The notes beneath the pieces are model-generated. The model was given only the letters and a program-made list of their open reading frames with translations. It had not been told where the DNA came from and searched no databases. From positions 1-15,374 of the forward strand of contig PPDG01000293.1 of NCBI GenBank assembly GCA_002899795.1: a stretch of 15,374 nt of DNA, read 5' to 3'. Shown one piece after another: positions 1 through 7,205 of this stretch (positions within the stretch are counted from its first letter, which is position 1; every line of letters begins with the position of its first letter). The stretch comes from Desulfobacteraceae bacterium (lineage in GTDB: Bacteria; Desulfobacterota; Syntrophobacteria; BM002). The position numbers were made by a program, and so were the translations under genes.

Positions 1-53
1 TAAATGCTTTTGCTAACCACGGAGACACGGAGAGCACAGAGGAAACTATATTT

Positions 54-125
54 TTTGCCCGATCGGGAGACCCGCCCGCCTCGCCTGAGCGGCTCGCGAT
101 GGCGGGCAGGCGGCGATCGGGCAAA
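54..125. repeat. 72-base GC-rich palindrome
   Basis: The outer arms TTTGCCCGATCG (54-65) and CGATCGGGCAAA (114-125) are exact reverse complements. Inside are near-matching arms around 71-80 and 101-110, and a small core stem (TCGC 81-84 with GCGA 96-99, GAG 87-89 with CTC 93-95). Bases 69-110 recur in inverted orientation at 9498-9538. The palindrome is preceded by T's and followed by A's, so it is not a standard terminator on either strand. Confidence 0.65.
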
Positions 126-238
126 CCGGGAACCCGCCCGAAGGGTTGGACTCCAAGCGAAGCGCGGAGAAAAGAAATCAGCCCTCAGCGCACGATCTAG
201 TAACCGGGTGGCTTCATGTCAACGGTTGGCGCTAGGCT

Positions 239-269
239 AAAGAGCTTTCGCCGTAGGCGGAGGCTCTTT
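239..269 (-). terminator. Candidate terminator hairpin downstream of pyk
   Basis: Bases 239-252 pair with 256-269 over 14 positions (two G-U wobbles) around a three-base loop. In the pyk direction the hairpin ends in only three T's, which are part of the stem. It lies about 80-110 bases past the pyk stop. The A-rich and T-rich ends would suit a bidirectional terminator. It may equally be a dispersed hairpin repeat. Confidence 0.35.
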
Positions 270-300
270 TCCCTGGCCGTCGGCTCCCGGCCAGGGAAAA
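267..300. repeat. Perfect 12-bp hairpin next to the candidate terminator
   Basis: TTTTCCCTGGCC (267-278) and GGCCAGGGAAAA (289-300) are exact reverse complements around a ten-base loop. The first T's are shared with the preceding hairpin, so only one of the two can form fully at a time. Neither strand has a T-tract after the stem, so I do not call it a terminator. Confidence 0.6.
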
Positions 301-350
301 AACACCATCCTCTGTGTCCTCTGTGCCTCTGTGGTAAATCTTCAATCTCC

Positions 351-1781
351 TTAATTTCGACTCAAATCAATCATCTCGATGCGGTTGTTTGCATCAGGGT
401 ACTTGGGCGATGGTCCTGTAGACAAAACGACGAAGTCTCCATCTACCCCGTGCGACCTCAGCCATTCACGAGCGAAGTCGTTCCAGACCTCAGGAGGATC
501 GGGCTCAAAGACCGGGTATATGCCGTAAGAGAATGTGAGCTGTTGGCAGATTCTCTCTTCAGAGCTTACAGCAGCTATCCAAACCGGCAGCCTGAATCGG
601 GCAATGCTTCTCGCTGTTCCACCGGTCAAACTCGGCACCAAAACCAAGGCGGGTGCAACACGCTCCACAATGGTCTCAACGCTCATGGTTAGTAGATCTC
701 TCGTGCTGATATCGCGTTTATGGTCATACTCTTTCAGGGTTGTTCGCGCCCTAAGACTTGGGCGATAAGGCTCAATTTCCGCGGCGATCTTGGCCAGCAT
801 GGCAACAGCGTCCACTGGATACTTGCCCATTGCCGACTCTTCCGAAAGCATGACGCAGTCAGTCCCATCCAGGATAGCGTTGGCAACATCAGTGGACTCC
901 GCCCGGGTAGGCCGGCGGTTCCTTACCATGGATTCCAACATCTGGGTGGCAGTGATCACCGGTTTACCCAGCAGATTTGCTCGACGTATTAATTCTTTCT
1001 GGGCAACGGCGATCCGCTCGATGGGTATTTCCACCCCCAGGTCTCCCCGGGCCACCATAATACCGTCTGCGGCCTCAAGGATGTCGTCTAGGTGATCGCG
1101 CGCCCTCGAGCGTTCAAGTTTGGCGATGATAAAGGGATTGTGGCCCAACGCCTTGGCAGCGTTGCGAACGGCCTCAATGTCGGCAGCGGATTCGACAAAG
1201 GATTGACTTACCGCGTCCAGCCCCTGCTCCATGGCAAACTTGAGACACTCGTGATCACGATCGGTGAAGGCGCTGATGCCAAGATCAATGTCGGGCAAAT
1301 TGAGTCCCTTGCGGGAGCGCAGCTCCCCTCCAACAAGGACTAGACACTGAACATCGTCACCCTCCACCTTGACTACCTCGAGCTCGATGAGACCATCGTT
1401 GAGAAACAGAGTGTCCCCTGGGTTCACTGCTTTGGGTAACCCGGCAAAACTCATGGAAACTCGCTTATTGTCTCCCACGATTTTTTCGGTGGTAAGTGTG
1501 AAAGAATCTCCTGGGACCAACTCAATAGGTTCTTCAGCCAGTTGCCCGATACGCATCTTGGGGCCGGGCAGGTCAGCCATAATTGCCACGCGCTTTCCCA
1601 CCGCGCGAGAAGCGGCTCTGATGTTGCCGATCATTTTTTTGTGACTATCAAAGTCGCTATGGGAAAAGTTGAGGCGTGCCACGTTCATGCCGGCCCGGAT
1701 AATCTTCTCGAGCATGTCTAAAGACTCCGAAGCAGGGCCTATGGTACACACTAGTTTGGTCTTGTTGACTGGGAGTTTCAT
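351..1781 (-). CDS. pyk: Pyruvate kinase
   Basis: Converts phosphoenolpyruvate and ADP to pyruvate and ATP, the last ATP-yielding step of glycolysis, in the cytoplasm. The 476-residue length is normal for a bacterial enzyme. Family landmarks are all visible: CTIGPAS at the N-terminus, ARLNFSHS (R36, N38, S40), D70 before LPGPKMRIG, the catalytic lysine K221 in IAKLE with E223, the metal/substrate loop VARGDLGVE (D247) and ITATQMLESM (T279). The A domain is interrupted by the B domain (about residues 72-170) and followed by the regulatory C domain (about 345-476). An AGGAG ribosome site sits 8 bases before the ATG. It follows the unknown 563-residue gene by 59 bases and is probably co-transcribed with it. 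LPGPKMRIG replaces the commoner LQGPKIR form, a small variant. Confidence 0.97.
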   Translation of the reverse strand: MKLPVNKTKLVCTIGPASESLDMLEKIIRAGMNVARLNFSHSDFDSHKKMIGNIRAASRAVGKRVAIMADLPGPKMRIGQLAEEPIELVPGDSFTLTTEKIVGDNKRVSMSFAGLPKAVNPGDTLFLNDGLIELEVVKVEGDDVQCLVLVGGELRSRKGLNLPDIDLGISAFTDRDHECLKFAMEQGLDAVSQSFVESAADIEAVRNAAKALGHNPFIIAKLERSRARDHLDDILEAADGIMVARGDLGVEIPIERIAVAQKELIRRANLLGKPVITATQMLESMVRNRRPTRAESTDVANAILDGTDCVMLSEESAMGKYPVDAVAMLAKIAAEIEPYRPSLRARTTLKEYDHKRDISTRDLLTMSVETIVERVAPALVLVPSLTGGTARSIARFRLPVWIAAVSSEERICQQLTFSYGIYPVFEPDPPEVWNDFAREWLRSHGVDGDFVVLSTGPSPKYPDANNRIEMIDLSRN

Positions 1782-1799
1782 GGAGTTTTCTCCTGAAAT

Positions 1800-1829
1800 C
1801 CCCCCACCCGCCTTTCATAAAGGGGGGCT
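1800..1829. repeat. C/G-run hairpin in the spacer before pyk
   Basis: A run of six C's (1800-1805) and a run of six G's (1822-1827) flank an inner perfect stem, CCTTT (1811-1815) with AAAGG (1819-1823), around a CAT loop. It lies between the unknown gene's stop and the pyk ribosome site. It has no T-tail, so it is more likely a short dispersed hairpin than a terminator. It could affect RNA stability between the two genes. Confidence 0.4.
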
Positions 1830-1840
1830 GGAAGAAGTGG

Positions 1841-3532
1841 TTAAGTATTAGCTGAGCTAAGTATCTTCTGGAGAATAGCCTTTGTTATCATGTAGGTGGG
1901 TCGAATCCCTTCCGTCCCCAGGGCGCCTGAAGCAAGGGTCTGACCACTCTTGAGTGGGTTGTCAGAGGCATAGTAAGCGTATCTTACTTTTACGTCCTTT
2001 GAGATGTGGCCTCGAATAATCGCCGCGTCGATTGCACGTTGGTAATGGCCGCCTTCCATCTCCAAACCTACTGCTTTCCAGCTTGTTGTCATAAACTTTT
2101 CGAGTATATCCCGGTTTTGAAGGGAAGTGCCGAGAACCGTTATGATAGGACCAACGTAAATGTCTACGGAATTGTCAAAATCCTCCTCATTCAGATCGTT
2201 ATTCACCATGTAGTTGTCTGCCTGTCCCTCGAGAACATGGGCTGTTGCCAGCATTATGTCGCCCTTTTTCCCGGGTAGTATGCCTGCCTTGCCCATAACA
2301 GAAATGGATTGAACATTCAGTGCTTTAGTTGAACCATCTCTATCCAAAGGTTGCAATAGTTCATCCATCAACTCGAACGCCTGGCTGCCGAAGGCATAAT
2401 CCATTATCAGAAGCACTGGCTTCTGGTCTTTTATCATTCGGCTGCTGATTTTGATTTTGGGATGGAAGGCAACAGAGGTGAGTTCGGAAGTGTCTATTAT
2501 CTGCCAGTCTATTTGTGCCCCACTTTTATCCTCGATCTCTGAGAATCCATGCTTTCTGGCGAAATCTTTCACCTGTTTTCCGTTTTGCCGCAAGTCGCTT
2601 ATAAAGCCATACAAATCTTTTGCATGCTTCTTTTGCATACCGGCGGCAGCTGCACCATGGCCGTAGAGCAAATTGACAACACTATGTAGGTTCGCACTAA
2701 TTATATGTAAGGGTCGATCTTCGAGTTTTAAAGCACACAACTTGTCTTTTATTGTTGCTGCCCACTTCTTTCCATAGACTTGATGAATGATTTCGTCGAC
2801 TAAAGAAGGTCTGAAGTAAACCGCTACCTTATTGTTTTCACTGACCTCTTTCTCTCTCGATTTGCCCAATCTATAGATGATGTTGAAAAGGCCGCTGTTG
2901 GTGTTTGACTCTTTTTTGGCTCTTTCCAAATATTCATACGTCTGTTTGGTCTCACGATACGTTCTACCCAGCAGCATACTTAAGTTCCAGATCTCTTTCT
3001 CGAGTTCTTCCTTTCCCAGTTCACCGCTACCATGTACATGTCTCTCCAGTTCCAACCACTCCCTAGTGGGATTACCTTCCTCATCCCTCGTCTTACTGTA
3101 TATGTGCTTGGCTTCTATATAGAGAAAGGTCAAATGGGTGAGAATGTCATAGATCTCACTAATTCCCCGCGTGACTACAAAGCTCATTTCGTCCGAGCCT
3201 ACTCTGTAGGAGATTCTGCGTCTATTGGGTGGTTGGATCTTTTCGAATGAGGTACCTTCGAGGGCATCCTGTACTGTCATGACGAACCGGCTACATTCTT
3301 CTATGCCCCTTGGAAGTCTGTCTAAAATGTATTCTAATCCTTTAAGTTCTATCCTTCTGGGATCATTCATGCTTCCGTAGATCTCAGGACTGAGGGTTCT
3401 CAAGGCATCCTCCAGCGCCTGGCCGGACGTAGCCGACAAGCTATAGTGTCCCCTGAGTATAAGGGCATGGGCGATGGCCATAAACTTCCTGATGGCTACT
3501 CTGCCCGTGTGAGCTCTGGTTACTTCTTGCAT
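1841..3532 (-). CDS. Unrecognised protein with a nucleoside-phosphorylase / AMP-nucleosidase-like C-terminal region
   Basis: 563 residues, with no signal peptide or membrane segment. I do not recognise the first 350 or so residues, which are charged, mostly helical-looking and rich in K/E. The last 200 resemble the nucleoside phosphorylase/nucleosidase superfamily: VMGKAGILPGKKGDIMLAT (413-430; compare the family's glycine-rich strand followed by a 'GD' turn), YVGPIITV (459-466), the purine/ribose-site-like GLEMEGG (489-495, E491 and E493), and ASDNPLKSG (522-530), similar to the 'SDxPL' catalytic-Asp segment of AMP nucleosidase, with D524 as candidate. The function is therefore unknown; cleavage of a nucleotide or nucleoside N-glycosidic bond is an inference. 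A GAGAGGA ribosome site lies 8 bases before the ATG. It sits between aldolase and pyruvate kinase on the same strand, suggesting a link with glycolytic control or nucleotide balance. Confidence 0.75.
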   Translation of the reverse strand: MQEVTRAHTGRVAIRKFMAIAHALILRGHYSLSATSGQALEDALRTLSPEIYGSMNDPRRIELKGLEYILDRLPRGIEECSRFVMTVQDALEGTSFEKIQPPNRRRISYRVGSDEMSFVVTRGISEIYDILTHLTFLYIEAKHIYSKTRDEEGNPTREWLELERHVHGSGELGKEELEKEIWNLSMLLGRTYRETKQTYEYLERAKKESNTNSGLFNIIYRLGKSREKEVSENNKVAVYFRPSLVDEIIHQVYGKKWAATIKDKLCALKLEDRPLHIISANLHSVVNLLYGHGAAAAGMQKKHAKDLYGFISDLRQNGKQVKDFARKHGFSEIEDKSGAQIDWQIIDTSELTSVAFHPKIKISSRMIKDQKPVLLIMDYAFGSQAFELMDELLQPLDRDGSTKALNVQSISVMGKAGILPGKKGDIMLATAHVLEGQADNYMVNNDLNEEDFDNSVDIYVGPIITVLGTSLQNRDILEKFMTTSWKAVGLEMEGGHYQRAIDAAIIRGHISKDVKVRYAYYASDNPLKSGQTLASGALGTEGIRPTYMITKAILQKILSSANT

Positions 3533-3566
3533 GGTAGTATTCCTCTCAATTCAAAAATCAGAGAAT

Positions 3567-3584
3567 CCAGTAGCCAGTAGCCAG
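3567..3584. repeat. Heptamer array, unit CCAGTAG
   Basis: Two exact CCAGTAG units followed by a partial CCAG. The array lies 35 bases upstream of the start of the unknown 563-residue gene. Confidence 0.6.
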
Positions 3585-3594
3585 AATTGAAGCT

Positions 3595-3614
3595 CCCTGC
3601 AGCACGCTGCAGGG
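3595..3614. repeat. Perfect 8-bp hairpin
   Basis: CCCTGCAG (3595-3602) and CTGCAGGG (3607-3614) pair perfectly around a four-base loop. The flanks GAAG (3589-3592) and CTTC (3618-3621) could extend it past a small internal loop. There is no T-tract on either strand. Confidence 0.55.
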
Positions 3615-3666
3615 AATCTTCGAAATGTAAGGAAGAGATCCCATTTTACTGTAATTCGTTCGCCAA

Positions 3667-3685
3667 CCCCGCAGCAAGTGCGGGG
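3667..3685. repeat. Perfect 7-bp hairpin
   Basis: CCCCGCA (3667-3673) and TGCGGGG (3679-3685) pair around a five-base loop. It lies 53 bases from the preceding hairpin and has a similar architecture, so the two may belong to one composite repeat. Confidence 0.5.
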
Positions 3686-3763
3686 ATGAGCTCACTGTAG
3701 CATTTTCAGGAGAAAAGAAAACAAGATTGAGTTCCTCTCAACTGCACTAACTACTTCTGGGTG

Positions 3764-3792
3764 GTGCCTAGTGCCTACTGCTTACTGCCTAG
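3764..3792. repeat. Heptamer array, unit GTGCCTA
   Basis: Four consecutive 7-base units: GTGCCTA twice, then CTGCTTA and CTGCCTA. It is in the middle of the fba downstream spacer. Confidence 0.65.
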
Positions 3793-3813
3793 CTGAAACG
3801 TCTGCCCGCCTGT

Positions 3814-3831
3814 CCCGTGCGTAGACACGGG
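3814..3831. repeat. Small GC hairpin
   Basis: CCCGTG (3814-3819) pairs with CACGGG (3826-3831) around a six-base loop. CCCGC (3805-3809) and GCGGG (3841-3845) could form an outer stem. It has no T-tail. Confidence 0.4.
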
Positions 3832-3853
3832 GAGCTTGTCGCGGGATTGTCAG

Positions 3854-3916
3854 CTGTAATCTGCCTGCTGTCGTCTGTCGTCTGTCATCTGTCGTCTGAT
3901 TTCTGACACCTGAAAC
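3854..3916. repeat. Nine-unit heptamer array anchored on CTG, running into the fba stop codon
   Basis: Sixty-three bases form exactly nine 7-base units, each starting with CTG. The core units are CTGTCGT or CTGTCAT and the outer ones are more diverged (CTGTAAT, CTGACAC, CTGAAAC). The last base of the array is the first base of the complement of the aldolase stop codon (3916-3918). This is the longest array in the window. Confidence 0.75.
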
Positions 3917-4947
3917 TAGGCCTCAGCCAGTGTCGTTCCCATCCCTCTAAGATCCTCCACGGCCCGCTTTATTCTTTCGCACATGGCCTCTTCGGCAATT
4001 TTCAAATAGACGCGTGGATCATACTTCTTTTTATCTCCAACTTCCCCATCTACTTTGATCACACCGTCGTAGTTCTTCAGCATGTGGTCTGCTATGGGAC
4101 GGGTAAAGGCGTACTGGGTGTCTGTGTCAATGTTCATCTTCACCACACCGCAATCAAGGGCTTCTCGAATCTCATCCAGGGATGAACCGGACCCCCCGTG
4201 GAATACAAAATAAAACTTGCCTTCCTCACCGTAAGCCTGCACCAAAGCCTGTTGACCGTCCTTTAAAATCGACGGTTTGAGTTTGACGTGACCTGGCTTG
4301 TAGACCCCGTGCACATTGCCGAAGGTCGCAGCCACCAAGTAGCGCGCGCCTTTCACTTCATTCATCCTGCCGGCAGCCTCCAGCAGGTCTTCAGGGGTGC
4401 TATAGAGCTTTTCAGCATCCCCTTCGCCACTGACCCCATCCTCTTCACCGCCCACCACACCTACTTCAATTTCCAGAATGATCTCATTCTTGTGACAGCG
4501 CTCTAACAATGGAACGGCTATGTCCAGGTTCTCCTCCAAAGGAAGGGCACTTCCATCAAACATGTGGCTGTTGAAGAGATTTGGCATCCCGGCAGCCCGA
4601 CGCTTCTCTGTCTCCTCGATGAGGGGAAGGACGAAGGTGGCAAGCTTGTCTGCCTGACAGTGGTCTGTGTGAAGGGCAACATAGATGCCGTAGCGCTCTG
4701 CAGCCCGCTGTACGTGTTCGGCAATTGAAATGGCCCCCAGGGCCATGTCCTTGACCGACAAACCTGATGCAAATCCACCACCCCCGGTTGAGACCTGTAT
4801 GATTCCATCGCTCCGACACTCGGCCAGACCTCTTAAAACAGCATTGGCTGTGGTTAAGGAAGTGACGTTTATTGCCGGGTAGGCAAATTTCTTCTCCCGC
4901 GCTCTATCGAGCATCTTGCAGTAGGTTTCATAATCAGCAACAGGCAT
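3916..4947 (-). CDS. fba: Class II fructose-bisphosphate aldolase
   Basis: Reversibly splits fructose-1,6-bisphosphate into dihydroxyacetone phosphate and glyceraldehyde-3-phosphate, using a divalent metal (usually zinc), in the cytoplasm; it can serve glycolysis or gluconeogenesis. The 343-residue length fits the long type A class II enzymes. HTDHC gives catalytic D95 and metal ligand H96; the other likely ligands are H213 in GNVHGVYKPG and H250 in FHGGSGS. EIEVGVVGGEEDG (160-172) and NIDTDTQ (272-278) are also family hallmarks. An AAAGGAG ribosome site lies 6 bases before the ATG. It lies downstream of gpmA with a 109-base spacer and is flanked on both sides by 7-base repeat arrays. Confidence 0.96.
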   Translation of the reverse strand: MPVADYETYCKMLDRAREKKFAYPAINVTSLTTANAVLRGLAECRSDGIIQVSTGGGGFASGLSVKDMALGAISIAEHVQRAAERYGIYVALHTDHCQADKLATFVLPLIEETEKRRAAGMPNLFNSHMFDGSALPLEENLDIAVPLLERCHKNEIILEIEVGVVGGEEDGVSGEGDAEKLYSTPEDLLEAAGRMNEVKGARYLVAATFGNVHGVYKPGHVKLKPSILKDGQQALVQAYGEEGKFYFVFHGGSGSSLDEIREALDCGVVKMNIDTDTQYAFTRPIADHMLKNYDGVIKVDGEVGDKKKYDPRVYLKIAEEAMCERIKRAVEDLRGMGTTLAEA

Positions 4948-4960
4948 TACAACTCCTTTC

Positions 4961-4981
4961 GATTTCGGATTTCAGATTGGA
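4961..4981. repeat. Heptamer array, unit GATTTCG
   Basis: Three consecutive units (GATTTCG, GATTTCA, GATTGGA) placed immediately upstream of the fba ribosome binding site. Confidence 0.55.
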
Positions 4982-5014
4982 AAAAATGGAATGCAAATCA
5001 AGAACTCTATTTGA

Positions 5015-5056
5015 ATTCCGCATTCCGCAATCTACAATCTAAAATCTGCAATGTAT
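5015..5056. repeat. Six-unit heptamer array abutting the gpmA stop codon
   Basis: Forty-two bases form six 7-base units: ATTCCGC twice, then AATCTAC, AATCTAA, AATCTGC and AATGTAT. The array ends on the base before the complement of the gpmA stop codon (5057-5059). The shift from ATTCCGC to AATCTAC within the array keeps the 7-base phase. Confidence 0.7.
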
Positions 5057-5806
5057 TTACTTCTTTTTCTTTAGCTGATCCGCCACGGCCTGAGTGGCTG
5101 CCTTTACCGCTTCAGGGTCGCCCAGATAATAGTGCCGAATTGGAGCAAGATCGTCATCAAGTTCGTAGACCTGTGGAATCCCCGTGGGGATGTTGATCCC
5201 GACAATGTCTTCATCCGAAACATTGTCCAGATACTTGACCAGGGCACGAAGGCTGTTCCCGTGCGCGGCAATGAGCACGCGTTTGCCGGCTTTCACATCC
5301 GGCGCAATGGATTCGTGCCAGTAAGGCAGAAAACGGGCAACTGTGTCTTTGAGGCATTCTGTCAAGGGGATCTCATCAGGACTGAGACCTGCGTAACGTG
5401 GGTCCTTACCGGGATAACGCTCGTCATCGGGGCTTAAGGCGGGCGGTGGTACATCGTAGCTACGGCGCCAGATGAGGGTTTGCTCAGCTCCGTGGCGTTC
5501 AGCGGTTTCCGCCTTGTTAAGCCCTTGAAGTGCTCCATAATGGCGCTCATTGAGATGCCAGCTACGGTACACCGGTATCCACATGAGATCCATTTCTTCG
5601 AGAACAATCCAGAGAGTTTTGATCGCCCGTGAAAGCATCGATGTATGGGCGACGTCAAAGACGTACCCTTCCTGGCGGAGGGTGCGACCAGCCTCTGTGG
5701 CCTCCTGGATACCCTTTTCGCCGAGTGCAACATCGGTCCATCCGGTAAAGCGGTTTTCTCGATTCCACTCGCTCTCACCGTGTCGAAGAAGTACTAGTTT
5801 CTTCAT
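5057..5806 (-). CDS. gpmA: 2,3-bisphosphoglycerate-dependent phosphoglycerate mutase
   Basis: Interconverts 3-phosphoglycerate and 2-phosphoglycerate by a phosphohistidine mechanism in the cytoplasm. The 249-residue length is typical of the dPGM family. [10 protein letters not shown] carries R8 and phosphoacceptor H9; R60 follows in [20 protein letters not shown] supplies the acid/base E87; the second histidine is H182 in [24 protein letters not shown] (202-211) is the usual C-terminal substrate loop. The protein ends in a lysine run (KKKK). A GGAG ribosome site lies 8 bases before the ATG. It is preceded by ldh (216-base spacer) and followed by fba. The length and the [10 protein letters not shown] segment separate it from shorter cobC-like phosphatases. 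Confidence 0.96.
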   Translation of the reverse strand: MKKLVLLRHGESEWNRENRFTGWTDVALGEKGIQEATEAGRTLRQEGYVFDVAHTSMLSRAIKTLWIVLEEMDLMWIPVYRSWHLNERHYGALQGLNKAETAERHGAEQTLIWRRSYDVPPPALSPDDERYPGKDPRYAGLSPDEIPLTECLKDTVARFLPYWHESIAPDVKAGKRVLIAAHGNSLRALVKYLDNVSDEDIVGINIPTGIPQVYELDDDLAPIRHYYLGDPEAVKAATQAVADQLKKKK

Positions 5807-5826
5807 GCTATCATCTCCGCAAGCCT

Positions 5827-5854
5827 TCAGCGATCAGCTCTCAGCCGTCAGCTA
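5827..5854. repeat. Heptamer array, unit TCAGCNN
   Basis: Four consecutive units (TCAGCGA, TCAGCTC, TCAGCCG, TCAGCTA) 20 bases upstream of the gpmA start. Bases 5826-5839 are an exact 14-base reverse complement of 5989-6002 in the array at the other end of the same spacer. Confidence 0.65.
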
Positions 5855-5988
5855 AAAGAATAAAATACTCCACGAAACCTAGGTTCAAGAACTCAGCTTG
5901 GTTGAGTTAATTCAGCATTTCTGACAACCCTGCCATAAGACGGCTCAGATGGACACAGCCCCTGAACCCAGAGTCGTTGGAACTAGCA

Positions 5989-6022
5989 AGCTGATCGCTG
6001 AACGCTGACAACTGATAGCTTT

Positions 6023-6023
<1 letters not shown>
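5989..6023. repeat. Five-unit heptamer array running into the ldh stop codon
   Basis: Units AGCTGAT, CGCTGAA, CGCTGAC, AACTGAT and AGCTTTT; the last base is also the first base of the complement of the ldh stop codon (6023-6025). It is the reverse-complement type of the array at 5827-5854, so the two ends of this spacer carry opposed copies. Confidence 0.68.
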
Positions 6024-7006
<983 letters not shown>

Positions 7007-7167
7007 CTTCCCCCTCCCCCTTACCCCCTCCCGCCAGGGGAGGGGGAGATAAAGAGGTGCTTAATGAGGCTCCTCCCTGTCCAAGATCCCGCTCTTGAAG
7101 CGGGGCCGGGGGAGGCTACCACTCATCTCCCTCCCCCTTGACGGGGGAGGGTTAGGGTGGGGGTGAC
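7007..7167. repeat. Opposed C/G-rich hairpin repeats upstream of ldh
   Basis: Two related repeats lie in inverted orientation. The left one (about 7007-7050) has CCCCCTCCC at 7024-7032 pairing with 7037-7046, with one bulged G. The right one has a perfect 9-bp stem, CCCTCCCCC (7129-7137) with GGGGGAGGG (7143-7151), around TTGAC, followed by a G-rich tail to 7167. Between them is a small stem, CCCGCT (7088-7093) with AGCGGG (7099-7104). No T-tract follows, so termination is uncertain. Strong structure here could separate ldh from the AOR transcript. Confidence 0.6.
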
Positions 7168-7205
7168 TGACGGTTGAACTATTGAACAATCTTAAAAAGA
7201 CTTCT

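Larger units (their letters stand above)
16..335. repeat. 320-base nested inverted-repeat element after pyk
   Basis: Bases 16-43 (ACCACGGAGACACGG...) and 308-335 (...CTCTGTGCCTCTGTGGT) are reverse complements over 28 positions with about five mismatches. They enclose further palindromes. The right arm ends 15 bases from the pyk stop codon. There is no open frame resembling a transposase, so this is MITE-like at most, or two independent insertions of a dispersed repeat in opposite orientation. The period inside the arms is about 8-9 bases, unlike the 7-base arrays elsewhere in the window. Confidence 0.6.
1..350. other. Gene-free left edge, filled with inverted repeats
   Basis: This 350-base stretch lies downstream of the pyruvate kinase stop codon and I see no credible gene in it. 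The short open frames here run through repeats and lack a recognisable product. It holds an outer 28-base inverted repeat pair (16-43 and 308-335), a large GC-rich palindrome (54-125) and two adjacent hairpins (239-269 and 267-300). Bases 126-238 hold nothing I can name. Confidence 0.7.
3533..3915. other. 383-base spacer between fba and the unknown gene: hairpins and heptamer arrays
   Basis: No gene is seen. From left to right: a CCAGTAG array (3567-3584), a perfect hairpin (3595-3614), a second hairpin (3667-3685), an unremarkable A/T-richer stretch (3686-3763), a GTGCCTA array (3764-3792), a third hairpin (3814-3831) and a long CTG-anchored array (3854-3916) that runs into the fba stop codon. 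No clear promoter was found for the downstream gene. Confidence 0.7.

Noticed and set aside
4..240. Plus-strand 78-codon open frame at the left edge
   Set aside because: It runs through the inverted repeats and GC palindrome after pyk, has an arginine-rich, low-information composition and no recognisable domain.
267..300. Perfect 12-bp hairpin as an intrinsic terminator
   Set aside because: The stem is preceded by T's and followed by A's on both strands, so no U-tract follows the hairpin in either direction.
3854..3916. Possible CRISPR array
   Set aside because: The units are only 7 bases, directly adjacent with no spacers, and vary in sequence, so this is a tandem microsatellite-like array.
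7173..7193. Heptamer array at the AOR 3' end
   Set aside because: The TTGAAC repeat here has a spacing of 8 bases and only two units, so it does not belong to the 7-base series.
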